Assembly: GCA_951812925.1 (NCBI GenBank)
Contig: OX638372.1
Span: forward strand, 40,546,245-40,610,244
Direction: 5' to 3'
DNA: 64,000 nt
DNA from: Calliopum simillimum
Lineage: Eukaryota > Arthropoda > Insecta > Diptera > Lauxaniidae
This document shows, in pieces, positions 21,363 through 33,267 of this stretch; position 1 is the first letter of the stretch; each line of letters starts with the position of its first letter. The notes below the pieces were generated by a model. The model did no database searches, had not been told where the DNA came from, and was given only the letters and a program-made list of their open reading frames with translations. The position numbers were made by a program, and so were the translations under genes.

Positions 21363-22357
21363 TTATTTTATATAAAAATATTTTAATTTTTTCTTAAGAC
21401 CCTTCTTTAAGTTTTGTACAGTTGTTTCGTCAACAGTACCGTACGACCTTCGCCACTTATTTTTGAAATCTTTTAAATTTTTTGCAGTAATTTTACTCTT
21501 CCAAAGATCTGATTTCATTAGAGCCCAATATCTCTCAATATGTCGAAGCTCTGGGCAGTTAGGTGGAGTCGCATTTTTGGGAACAAAATTTACATTATTG
21601 CTATTGTACCATTCTATGGTGGCTCTAGAGTAGGGAGAGGTTGCCAAATCAGGACAGAACATTACAGTACCCCCGTGCTCACGAATACATAGCAAAAGAC
21701 GTTTTTCAAGGCATTCATCAATTTAAATTTTCTAGTTAATTGTGCCCTGTGTTACAAAAAAACTGCTTCTCAGACCGCAGGTGGATATGGCCTGCCATCA
21801 ATATATTGCTTGAGAAATTTTGTAATTTTCTTCTCTTTAAATTTGCTCTCCGAACAGGTATAAAATTAAAGTCCTGATAGCTGTTTAAAATCTATCTTAA
21901 CGTATGTTTCATCGTCCATTATGCAGCAGTCAAATTTAGTCAGGTAATCGACACATTACTTTCAAGCTCGCTTTTGAGCCTCTAACTGCTTTTCATGGGA
22001 ACGGTCTGGTATACTTTTTGAACTCTGTAGGTCTTTAGCTTAAGTTTTTTCTTTAGTCTGTTTATAGAAGATTTTGAGGTTTCCTGCTCTGGCAGCCATA
22101 TCTCATTCTGAAGTGTTAGGATTCTGCTTAAAAAGGCGCTTAACCTTTTTCACTAACTGTGGGTCTATACTGGCTTTTCTACCTGAACCCTTTTTCCGCG
22201 TAATAAGTTGACCCTTTCTATAATTCGAAATAACCCGTTGGACAGTTTTTTTTTGATGCAACTGTTTTTTTTAGCTATGACTGAATATTTTAATTCTGGT
22301 TTTTGCAGGTAAGTGTACAAAATGAGTTTGCGTTTTTTTTTCTTGATTGCTAGACAT
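21363..22357 (-). pseudogene. Tc1/mariner DD37E transposase pseudogene
   Basis: Reading the minus strand from ATG at 22357: MSSNQEKKTQTHFVHL, then a helix-turn-helix part (SGRKASIDPQLVKKVKRLFK, SINRLKKKLKLKTYRVQKV), then the catalytic blocks CCIMDDETYVK (first Asp), FCPDLATSPYSR (second Asp) and PPNCPELRHIERYWAL (Glu). Between the second Asp and the Glu there are 37 residues, the spacing of the ITmD37E group known from mosquitoes. Several in-frame stops and frameshifts break it; the last 110 codons (21695-21363) are open. Terminal inverted repeats were not found, so element ends are unknown. Confidence 0.85.
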
Positions 22358-24869
22358 CTTTATCGTTTGAAGTTTGTTTACCAAGTGTTATATATTTTTG
22401 TAATTTTCATGTCATATAGAAAAAATAGCACCCATTTTTCGACCTGCACGATCATCAGGTAAATCATAATCTTAAGGAATAAAAGTGTCACATTTACTAC
22501 TTCGAATCCCATTATCCAGCTTAAAAAACTAAAGTTAAATAAATAAAGAAGCCAAATTTATACTTCATTTAATGAACTTTTTAACTTCACCAATATCACT
22601 CCAATTAAGGAAGTATAAGAAAACCCAAATTTTTATACTTTGCGCAACAAGTGCCTTATAAGATTTTCGCGACAATAAATAATCTTTGGGACAGAAAGCA
22701 ATGCAATCATAATGACAAAGTCCAACAATATTCTTTAAATAAATTTATTTGATAAACATCCAAGACGATAAATATTAGGGAAAAATAAAAAATACTCATG
22801 GGTGAATCGTAAAAAATAACAATGCTGATACAATGAAAAATTGCAAAAGTATTCCTAAATTAATTTTGGTTGATAAGCATGAAAATTATCACAGAAAGAT
22901 TTTAAAAATAAATGTTGGTTCCAATATCTCAGTTATATAAAAAGCTAATGAGTAAAATCGAACTCTTCCTGTTCATGTGATCAGTTGAAATGCGGAAAGT
23001 AGACGTGAATAAGTACTATGTAGGAGTCATTTCTTTGACATTTGGAGACATTTTGCCACTATCCATCATTGAAACTCGAAAAAGCCATTTATCCATATAA
23101 ACTGTAAATACCACTACATTACTAAACGCATCTCTTGTGGAAAACTGTCCAAACATTTTGGTGATTATGGTAAAATCTAACCTAGCTCTCTCATATAGTT
23201 TTCTGGATTAAGCAGGAAGGCATGATTTCATGTCACTTACTGCAATCACACAGACGCTTATAACTTCTGACTGTTCGCGACCTGAACAACAAAATGTACC
23301 GGAATTGAGACATAGTTTGGCTTGGACAACTAAAGGTTTGGTTTAACATCGGGGAAATTGGTTATTACTACCTTTCCGTTTAGGCATTTCTGATGGGAAA
23401 CATTTTATGAAAACCCTTCCTTATCCAGATCAAAAAGTTTATTCAACTTCTAAAAGCCTTTCATGACTTAATTGTTTTAATTTTTAGGTAATTTTGATGA
23501 TTCAACCTTAAACTGTGACAAAGAGGTCGTGTTTCCCTTTCAGATATATGTTTGTATGTATATTTTTGTTTTTTATTTTGTTCATACTTAATGTGTGAAA
23601 TATTTTTGTGGAAAAAACAACATTGGCAGCCCGCTTACATTAAAATCCATACCCTCAACTTAAGGAATAATTTTATTGCAAAGTAAATGCGTATCTTCTA
23701 TGTAGTAGAAACAAGCCTTATTTTATATAGATATAGAAAACATATGTGCATACTGTCTGTTATTTGGGTATATATGTATAAACATACTGATGAAAAATGT
23801 ACACATAACGTATAAAATAATGATGATTATTCTTCTATATTTGAGTAGCAATGACGGATATACACTGCCAAAGGAAATGCTGTCGCGTGCACGCCAAAAA
23901 TACAACACGTACGGTTGAATATAAATTTGAACTTGAACTTCCTCCTAACGTTTCTTTTGTATTTCGTCGAAGAGGAATTTTGGCAACGTGCTGCACCACC
24001 GCAGTAAACCACATGCTTGAGCCCGTGCGATACCGGCCGGCAAGACGGTGATTTCTTTTCTTTTTTTGGAACAATCATCAATTATTTATTACAGACAAAA
24101 ATCAGTTTTAATTTTTTGTCGCGTTTTAACAGTGAAGACATATCCATTTACATTTCATACGAATACAATCGTATGCCTTTTTAATGCCTTATTAATATAC
24201 TTTTATATTTTTTCCCCTTTTTTGCAGTTATTGTTGGTATAAAATCTACTTAAATTTCATATCTGAAGAATTTTCAATTTGTCACATGAATTTAAGTCAC
24301 GTTCATTATAAATAAAACTTTTATATACATTCATATGCAGTGATGAAGCAGCGCCACATTTATAGTGCGTTTAAGGTTTAGTCTCCAATAGGGATGTCAT
24401 TTCGGGATCCCGGCCTTTTCAGTCCCGAAAATCCCAGGATTAGTCGCAATGGATCCCGAGATTTTCGCCATGTTTTGAAAGAATAAATTTTGCCAATTTA
24501 GTGCTTTTTTAGTATACTCAAATTATATTTACAAAGAAGTTATCCATATTGTCAAGTACCGCGCTTTAATGTTATTTCAAATAGATTGGAAATATTTTTG
24601 TCCAGGTTATAACAGAAAGAGTCTTAATCCGAAGGTGACAAAAATGCAACAATAAACAAGTTACAGAAGAACCAAATAAATTAAAAGTAAAGTTGCAAGC
24701 AGCTTTTGTAAATTTTACTCAAAGTGCGAACAGAAAAATTAATACCATGGCTGAAGCTTAAATAAAGGAATTGGATTTATTTTCTGATGGAGGAGATCGA
24801 TGCTTTTGTCTCCAAAAAGCTTTCAATTTATTTCCATGATTCAACCTTTTCTTAATTTGTATATTTAAA
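22358..24869. other. Spacer with a possible hAT-type end at about 24385
   Basis: Mostly AT-rich DNA with no recognised gene. At 24382-24480 the phrase TAGGGATGTCATTTCGGGAT, then CCGGCCTTTTCAGTCCCG, resembles hAT termini, but no partner end was found. ORFs at 23827-24081 overlap on both strands and match nothing known. Confidence 0.35.
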
Positions 24870-25096
24870 GGGTGGTTGGGAATCGGTAGAACACGGGAAA
24901 ATGTAAGATTCCCGGGACTATTCTGAACAACTTTTCAACCAATTCATATTATGACATTACTTTTGTCCCTTTATGAACTTACTCCAATAACTCCGTTGAT
25001 TTTGCGAATTTCAAAAAAATGGATCTGAGAAATAATGTTTAGAATAGTTCCAGAGATCTTACATTTTCCTGTGTTCTTCTGATCCCCAAACACCCC
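24870..25096. mobile_element. Palindromic MITE GGGTGGTTGGG...CCCCAAACACCCC
   Basis: Inverted arms of about 56 bp: GGGTGGTTGGGAATCGG, AGAACACGGGAAAATGTAAG against CTTACATTTTCCTGTGTTCT, GATCCCCAAACACCCC. The centre contains TATGACATTACTTTTGTCCC, the same phrase as in the elements at 17223 and 58753. Total about 227 bp, non-coding. Confidence 0.7.
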
Positions 25097-27246
25097 GTAT
25101 ACATATGTAGCAAATTGCGATCAAGATTTGCATACGAAATTCTGAGCGTGTTCATTTTTTAAGATCTATATTGAAGAAAAAAACTAAAACTTAAAGGCGA
25201 TGCATACATTTCCATTTGAATTTAATTAATCTCATTGAAAATGGTAAACAAACATTCGTTTTTATTAAAGAACTTATTTAAAAAATGCTGGGGTTTAACC
25301 CATTATATCCCGTTTTATGGGTCTTTTGACCCCTTTTCCAAAAACTTGGTTAAAATTGGTTTAAGTATTCTACAAAAATATTCTACGAAAAATCTCACTA
25401 CGAACCACCGAAAAAAAAACACCGTCCAGGCAGTGGCAACCCTATATGGTGGCGCACGTTCACCAACGACTCCTGATAAACATAACATTTAACAACTACA
25501 AAAACTCATAACTTGATAACCGCAAAAGATACCACGATTTTGAGAATCGAAAAATAAGTAAGTATAATAAAATTTACTTGTCAATAAAAATGTATAAAGA
25601 AAATAAAAAATAAAGAAAAAGCTTTTTTTCTATATTAAAAAAAAAATGTATTTCAGTTTACATTTTTTCTAAAAAGTTCACATCTTTTTGCAATACGAGT
25701 AACCCTGTAAATTTTATTAAAATCGAATAAATAGCCGAGGAGCTATGAATTTTCAAATATGTTAGTATTCCTATGGCCGCCATCTTGGAAATTTTCGGAA
25801 TTTCGGAAAATCATTTTACCACAGTTATATGTATGTCAACTATTAACTTTTCACCAATGTTCATAAAAATCGGAGATGTCAACCCAAATCTTAAATCCTA
25901 GTGCGGTCGTTTTTTTTTTTTTAACTTTTCAATAAGGATAATATCATTCAAATCTTCTCAAAAAAATCATTTTGCTGTAAGGTTTTTCGAAATTTACTAA
26001 AACAGTAAGATAAAATTTATTTTATTGGGAAATTGTCAATATATTAACTTGAAATTCTAGTAAAATTTACTAGAAATAGGGTAGTACGAACAATTTTTTT
26101 TTTCCTGCATATTTAAGGAAGAGTTTTAGCGTACCTATTAATTTAACTATGCTATAAATGTTAAAATAACATCACAAATTTCAAGCTCAAAAACACCAAA
26201 AATATAGAGCGTGCTATAGAACCAATTTCCAACATCAAAGATTTTATTAAACATTAAAAATTTTGTTTACATCTAAAAAAAAAAACTTCACAAAAATCAC
26301 CATAAAATCATAAATAAAAAATCAATTTAAAAAACTATAAATTTTTATCAATTATTATGCAATAAATATTTCCTTATCATTTAACTTGCCGACACTTGTA
26401 ATTTATTTATGTAGTTACTTACAATTGTCATTTTTATTTATGAACTACATACGTTAAATATATAAATTAAAACAACAAAAGCAAATGGTGGGCTTAAATG
26501 AAAATTATCCAAGAAATGAAAATATACATAATTGAGATCCAATATACTTATTTCAACAAGAAAAAATACAATCGTCAAAGGATGTAGAACGTTAAGAAAA
26601 TTATCATTATAAAAATTTTTTAAGCTGGAACTGATAAGTATACAGAAATCTTAAAATAACTTTATGTTTTCCTTTAAAAAAGTACCCATGAGTAACTATC
26701 GCTGTTGTGTATGCAGACGGAATACGAATTTGTGATAAAATATGCAACATGGCGTGATGGAGGCACATATGTACGAGTATTTATGTTGTATTACACTACT
26801 ACTCTCTGAAGTCGGCTTGTATATTTGAAAATGTACAGTGAAGATCACTATAAAGTGGAGAAATTGCAAGTTTTAAATAAGTCAAAGCTATTCAAGTATT
26901 GGAAAACTTAAATAAAATGAAATGATTCATAAAATTACAAAGTTATATATCATTGCTTCTGTCTTTTCTACATATCGTATTATTGATATGCCGTATTCGC
27001 CAATTTTTAATTTTTGAAAAAGTTTTCGATTTAGCAAATCCAATCTGGATAACTCAGGATTAGAAAAGATGGAACAAAAAGGAAAAAAAATTTAGAAAGA
27101 CCATACTATACTTGAAAGGATTAAGAAAAATTTTTTGTTATTTAAAGTTCTGACTTGGTTAAAATACTAGGAAAGAATGGATAAAGTTACATACCCAGTT
27201 TGAAAGAAAAAACGTGTATTTCGGGTTTTCAGCTTGCATCACTAAG

Positions 27247-27563
27247 CCTAACCTAACCTAACCTAACCTAACCTAACCTAACCTAACCTAACCTAACCTA
27301 ACCTAACCTAACCTAACCTAACCTAACCTAACCTAACCTAACCTAACCTAACCTAACCTAACCTAACCTAACCTAACCTAACCTAACCTAACCTAACCTA
27401 ACCTAACCTAACCTAACCTAACCTAACCTAACCTAACCTAACCTAACCTAACCTAACCTAACCTAACCTAACCTAACCTAACCTAACCTAACCTAACCTA
27501 ACCTAACCTAACCTAACCTAACCTAACCTAATCTAACCTAACCTAACCTAACCTAACCTAACC
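27247..27563. repeat. (CCTAA)n pentamer array (TTAGG on the minus strand)
   Basis: About 63 nearly perfect pentamers, with one variant (AATCTAACC, about 27530). TTAGG is the ancestral insect telomere repeat, which Diptera have lost. Here it is an internal array bounded by unique DNA on the left and a LINE tail on the right. Confidence 0.95.
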
Positions 27564-27565
27564 GA

Positions 27566-27657
27566 ACCAAAAAAGTCGTGGAATAAGCTCAAAGTCATCA
27601 CAAGAATAAGATGGAAACATTTCATATGGGTCCTACGCTCCCCCTAGAAGTAACAGA
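27566..27657 (+). mobile_element. LINE ORF2 tail fragment abutting the (CCTAA)n array
   Basis: The frame reads KSWNKLKVITRIRWKHF, then IWVLRSP and TAG. It matches the 13439-13665 copy (KSWQEIKVIARDRDKWRDF, ILALFSS) with three codons lost. The truncated 5' side touches the pentamer array directly. Confidence 0.7.
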
Positions 27658-28950
27658 AGAATATTTTCTTGAAAATTATTACCTTTGGAGAAGTAATGCA
27701 ACTCTGGCTTAAAATGTTGCAAAACTTTCCTACCTCACTGTATTTGTATTTTAGGGTGTGCCGTTTATGCTCGTGTCAACTCTTATTTTCGTTGACATAA
27801 AAAAAGAAGAAAAATCCATATAACTAACCCTGATTTAAAGCAAAACAATTAGTCATCAAATAAATGTAAGGAATTCATCCCAAACGACAGTTTTAAGTAA
27901 AAAAAAAATCTAAAATTTTCTTTGCACTTATAATAAAAATGTATTTCGATACGCATTCACATAAAATACTTAGTAGATACCTTACACAAAACTCCATTTA
28001 ATTTAAAGATTGACCAGTGATTGCTGAAATTATTTCGCCCCCATTCATTACTTAAATAATGTACCTACAAGTACATATGTGCGTGTTTGTACCTACATGT
28101 ACTTTCTTTCTATAAAATCGAAAATATGTGCTCGTGTTTTACTATTATGTACTTATATTTACTACACTTTGTGTCTATGACTCACTGTCAAAAAAAAAGT
28201 AGTGCAAAAATTTTGCACCCTTAATATTTTTCCTCAAATTTGCAAAATATTCTACCCTGAATGAGTGGATGATGCATTGGTTTTACTTTCTAAATAACCA
28301 ACATGTAAGGTCATTCGCCTTAACCGAAACAAGGGTAGGCGTCTGGATGAAAATTCTTTGTAAAATACACCCATGCTCTTTGTCGAATTTTTTTTTATCA
28401 ATGTAATAATAATAATAAAATCAAAATGAAGAATTTATAATTAACTAAAAGAAAAAAATATTTTAAAAAATTAGTAAGGCAATGAGTTATTCATTACATA
28501 GATACATTTTCATATTTTGAAACATAAATAAACGCTTAAGGAATGGCCACTATAGATGTAATATACAATGTATGTACCATGTTTGTTTGAAGAAAATGGG
28601 ATTTTTTGAGGATGGTGAGATTGACGGAGTAGTATTGATGAACAATGTCACTGCTGTTAGGAAAAATAGGGAACCATCCCACAGCCGAAGGACGATAATA
28701 TACGGTATACGATAATTTTTAATCCAGTTTTTTCCATTTTACTAAGCGAACTTTTGTTAGGCCCCTCGTATACGTTTATGTATTTTGTACTTTTTTTACT
28801 CATTATTCTAAAGTTTTAAGCAGTTCTCGTTCTTGGTAACTCCTGATGAAATTTTTTGTAGAATATTTTTTTAGAACATTTTAACTCATCATAACCCTTT
28901 TTTTTAAAAATTGGTCAAAAATCCCCATAATAGCATGATAAATGGGTTAA

Positions 28951-29503
28951 GGAAATTGTTGTACAAAACACTACAACGAATTAAATTGAAAGTTTTATTT
29001 TTAATGTTTTATGCAAAATGTGAATGAAATGATACTTCTATTTGTTGACAAGATCGGAATAATTGATATTTCTAAAATGAAGAACCCTTTCTTGCGTTTT
29101 TATCCACATTCTACCTTTAATTTGAAAAATTGGCACTAAACTGTAGCACCTGGTACTATGGAAATGCTCATGTACGTTTTAAGTGTAGTTTAAAGTGCAC
29201 AAATTTGTGAGATCACGCATTCCTCGAAATAATACTAACAATGCAAAGTGTGAAAGTAATTAAATATTTTCATTCGTTTTTAACTTTTTAACAATTTTTT
29301 TTTGTTTTTTTACACATTTTACTCTCTAAAGTAATAATGGATTATTAATTTATTTCATTTAAAATTTTACGGTCTGTTTGTTATCTAAAAGCGTGTTTAG
29401 TTTTTGTAGCTTTTTGGTTTTTAACCATTTGAAACTAAGAAATTAATTAGCCTTAGCACCTTTCATGAATATTGCAAGTTTTTTTTTAATATTTCAAATT
29501 GAA
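28951..29503. other. Spacer, no gene seen
   Basis: AT-rich with long T runs. Nothing recognised apart from half of the 9-bp duplication at its right edge. Confidence 0.4.
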
Positions 29504-29512
29504 ATTGTAAAA

Positions 29513-30054
29513 GGTTACCGGACATAATCCCAACGGACATAATCCCCATTTCGTAAATGGGGATTATGTCCGAAAATTTTTCGGTCATAATCCCCATTTT
29601 GGCCATGGGGGTTATGTCCGCAAATTTTTCGGACATAATCCCAATGGGGGTTATGTCCGAAAAATTTAATTAAGATTGAACAAAATTTTTGCAATAATCC
29701 ATTTAAAAAATTTATATAGTGTTGGATGTTATGGACTGATCCGCGGCCGAAGGCCGCCGCGAAGCCGGTGTTGGATTTTTGGGAGTTTTAAATCCTGAGC
29801 TGCGGCCGCAGGCCGCCCACTTACCCCTACTCTTATGAAAAATTACTGTGGCTAGCAAACTAGGTGTTGGATATATTAAAGACTGATTCGCGGCCGTTAT
29901 GGGGACTATGTCCGTTTTTTCCTGGGGATTATGTCCGAAACACTTGCGGACATAATCCCCATTGAAAAAATGGGGATTATGTCCGAATTACTTGCGGACA
30001 TAATCCCCATTCACGATATGGGGATTATGTCCGTGGGGATTATGTCACGGCACC
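29513..30054. mobile_element. Mutator-like non-autonomous element made of 'GGACATAATCCCC' palindromes
   Basis: The left end GGTTACCGGACATAATCCC is inverted at the right end GGGATTATGTCACGGCACC. ATTGTAAAA lies directly on both sides (29504-29512 and 30055-30063), a 9-bp duplication typical of the Mutator superfamily. Each arm repeats GGACATAATCCCCAT and its complement ATGGGGATTATGTCC several times, so each arm is itself a string of hairpins. The middle (29730-29900) holds three diverged repeats with TGTTGGAT ... CGCGGCCG and is GC-rich with NotI-type GCGGCCGC. No transposase. Confidence 0.8.
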
Positions 30055-30063
30055 ATTGTAAAA

Positions 30064-31099
30064 TAAATACTCGACTACAACAAAATATCATAAAAATTGC
30101 ACTTAAGTCCAATATCAGTGTCCACTACTTCCTAAGAAAAGCTTTTATTTGACGTAATGGAAAATGACCTCATTCCATTGACTTAATGCAGACTTGCCTT
30201 TAAGGGACTACGACGCGGTGCACTTGCCAAAGCAAAACCAAATTTTTATTCTAGATGGACAGTTCTGACTTTGGGTATGTGCCTACCGTGTCCGTGTATC
30301 TGTGAATAATCCGTACATTAAGCGTTTTCCACAAAACGTAAACGTAAACTCGTAAAAACTGTCAGAAACAATGTAAACTTTTAAAAGTTTGACATGCTTA
30401 CGAGGTTTTTGAACTTATACCAGTTTTGGAATTCACTCATAGTAAAAAATTGCACGTTCTTTTAATAAAAAAGATTCCTATCATGCGTACTTATTTCATA
30501 GACATGCACACTCTATGTAGTTATGTATAAATACGAAAGTATTATAATACATAATGCATTTATTAAAAATGCAAATAAAGTTGTAAAATTTAATATCATT
30601 TTATACCTTTATTAACGTCTGGCATTGTAAAAAGCATGATAAAAAGTGTATTGTATATGGATAATAGAAACAATTCACATGAACTTGTGAAAAGTCTTTA
30701 AAGAAGATGCAAAAAAACGCAAAACTGCACAGCTTTAACAATTGAATATTTTTAAGATTATGGTTAAATATACCACAAATATTTACTCTTACATAAATTT
30801 TTATAAAACTCACACGCATAAAGACCTGTATAAATAGGTATCATAATGTTTTATTAAAAATTCGGAAATGTGTACTATGTACAATAAATACCATACTAAT
30901 TGTACTATAATACTCTTGCCAGGCAACTGAATCGAGTATAACTAAGACAAAAAAAAAAAAATTTATTTCTCTGAATTTTATTTTACCCAAAGTTTTACCA
31001 ATTTCTCCCAATGCTATTGAAAACTTCCGAGTTTGTAGATCATTGATCTGTATTATCGATATTTTCCAAGTAAAGAAGTACCGTCATGTAAAAGTAAAC
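30064..31099. other. Spacer, no gene seen
   Basis: Nothing recognised. The ORF at 30601-30819 (minus) has no known motif. Confidence 0.4.
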
Positions 31100-33235
31100 T
31101 CTTTTATATTCGCATAAGTATTAGTACCAGGAGACCGATCCATACTCTGTCAACAATCTGATCTTACTATTTTAGACGATGTTATTATTCAAAGCTATTT
31201 TTATGATGGAATTCGTACCTTCTCACCTCCAATGTTCATGCTTTCAAAATGATAAAGTACCCGATGAGAATCAGGCCTATCACTGAATCCATCGTAGATA
31301 CGAATTTCGTGAAATCTACGAAAGTGCTATCATTGAATTCGAATTGCTACGACGTGAATTCAAAATTCGTAGATTAGGATCACTTACTCCATCCGAAACT
31401 CAAATTTTTTTTTAGTTTTCGACGACTAGATATGACTACCGAAGAAATATCATAATTTTATTCAAGAAATACTTCAAACTCCACGAATTACGAAGTTACG
31501 TTCGTAATTTTTTGAAATCAATAATAGCATTTTCGTAGATCTCACGAAATTCGTATCTACGATGGATTCAATGATAGGCCTGAATAAGAATAAGAAAAAA
31601 TTTGGAAAGTATGGAATGGTATAGAAAAATGTGAAAAAATCAAATAAATGGGATATGCCACGCACCCAAAATATTTCGTCTCTTGTATGGGGGCTGAAAT
31701 ATCTTATCTTCAAAAGATCATACCTCGGAAAGTAAGAGACCTATTGAAAAAGTCCGCAAAAATGTTTTGACAAGGAAGAGTGTGGATATTCAACGACATT
31801 AATAAAAAAGATTTTCACCTTTTCTTGTAGGCACGTACTAAGACTGAACACAGCATTTTCTTCAACTTCAAGCAAGGTTATTTCAAAATCCTGCAGGTAT
31901 AATGACAGTTCTGCTGATGAAGAATGATTCAGCGTAAAAAAGTACATAAGATTGCATATAAAAAATAAAAAGTTTAATCCATTTTTTTTTTGTGCCCTGA
32001 GTTATTAACTTAAATTTTTATTTTGGTAAAAAGTTGGCGTAGCAATTGTTGAACAAAGCCCACTTTTCGTTATGCTTTAGATACTCTTGATTCTGATCCG
32101 CATACCAAATTTCATCAAAAAAGGTTGTACCATTTGCGAGAAATAGCATTTAATGTGTTTTACTTGTATGGGAGGTTCCACGCGCACCGGCGATATTTTG
32201 CCCATTTTTAGGTCGTAGGTGTCTAATAAAAAGGAGATTCCCTACAGTTAAATTCAGAAAGATTGCTTTAGTAGTTTTCTTCTTATTTCGTATTATATTT
32301 TTGTGGGTGGTGCCACGCCCTCCAACGAGTTTTCTTAATATAACGTCATATCACATATTGATACTTGTTTTCAGGAGTAAAATCTCATAAATTTTCATTA
32401 AAATTGTTGGAGTAGCTTTTGAGTAATATTGAATCAAAATTTTTAATGGTTAAAAAAGGGGCGTGGCACTTCTTCGATGGCGCCCACTTTTTGGTTACTA
32501 CAAGGCATTGATAAGCAGTACCTACATACCAAATTTGATTAAAATATCTTGTAGCATTTGCGAGAGATAGCATTTAACGTATTTTGTTTGTATGGGAGGT
32601 TCCACGCGCAACGGCGATATTTCGACCACTTTCCGATCAGAGATGCCCTATAGTAATTAGGCTCCTCATAGTTAATTTTAGAATGTTTGCTTTATTAGTT
32701 TTCTTGTTATACTGTTTTATATTTTTGTGGGCGGTGCCACGCCCTTCAACGAGTTTTCCCAATATAACGGCGTATCACATATTAATTCTTGTTTGCAGAG
32801 GTAACTATTCTTAAATTTCAATTAAAATTTTTGGAGTCGTTTTCGAGTAATATTGAATCAAAACTTTCAAGGGGTAAAAAGTGGGCGTGTCCCTTCTTCG
32901 ATCCCGCCCACTTTTTGTCTGTTACAAGATATTATTAAGTCGTACTTGCTCACCAAATTTCATTTAAATACCTTGTATGGTTTGCAAATTATGACTAAAT
33001 CAAATTTAAAATTTAGGGCAGAACCACGCCCCCTAGTGAGCATTTGCAAAGTTCAAACCTAGCTTATTCTTTACTGTATGCTAATATCTAACACTATTTC
33101 AAGTTTCAATAAAATCGCCGTTTTCGAGAAAAAACTTTGGCACAGAAAAAACTTTGGCACAGAAATAAGTACAAACAAAAAAACAAAAAAACAAACATAC
33201 AATTTTAGCTCGTATAAGAAGAGAAGATAATGCTC
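31100..33235 (+). repeat. Dispersed ~2-kb repeat, copy 1
   Basis: Homologous to 48925-51545. Shared blocks in the same order: GGAGACCGATCC, CATGCTTTCAAAATGATAAA, CCCAAAATATTTCGTCT, GGCTGAAATATCTTATCTTC, two tandem modules of about 420 bp each with GTATGGGAGGTTCCACGCGC (32170, 32593) and GGGCGGTGCCACGCCCTTCA, ending CATACAATTTTAGCTCGTAT. No large ORF. It is interrupted by the palindromic element at 31272-31582. The class is unknown. Confidence 0.82.
31272..31582. mobile_element. Palindromic element CAGGCCTAT...ATAGGCCTG, 3-bp AAT duplication
   Basis: The ends CAGGCCTATCACTGAATCC and GGATTCAATGATAGGCCTG are inverted; the arms also share CATCGTAGATACGAATTTCG. AAT lies on both sides (31269-31271, 31583-31585). 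Joining the flanks through one AAT gives GATGAGAATAAGAATAAG, which lines up with the uninterrupted copy near 49057-49085. This is direct empty-site support. Confidence 0.82.
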
Positions 33236-33267
33236 TGAACAATCGATTTGAAGAATTTTAGGTTATT

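Larger units (their letters stand above)
25299..28946. mobile_element. piggyBac-like non-autonomous element flanked by TTAA
   Basis: TTAA at 25295-25298 is followed by CCCATTATATCCCGTTTTAT. On the right GCATGATAAATGGG is followed by TTAA (28947-28950). The reverse complement of the right end reads CCCATTTATCATGCTATTAT and continues GGGGATTTTTGACC..., aligning with the left GGGTCTTTTGACCCC. Subterminal blocks also match (left ATTCTACAAAAATATTCTAC, right GTAGAATATTTTTTTAGAA). No transposase ORF remains in 3.6 kb. It carries a (CCTAA)n array and a LINE tail. Confidence 0.55.

Noticed and set aside
27247..27563. A chromosome end (telomere)
   Set aside because: The array is internal, with unique DNA on both sides, and flies do not use TTAGG telomeres.
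29513..30054. A CRISPR-like array
   Set aside because: The repeats are inverted as well as direct, spacers are not of constant length, and the host is a eukaryote. TIRs and a 9-bp duplication explain it as a transposon.
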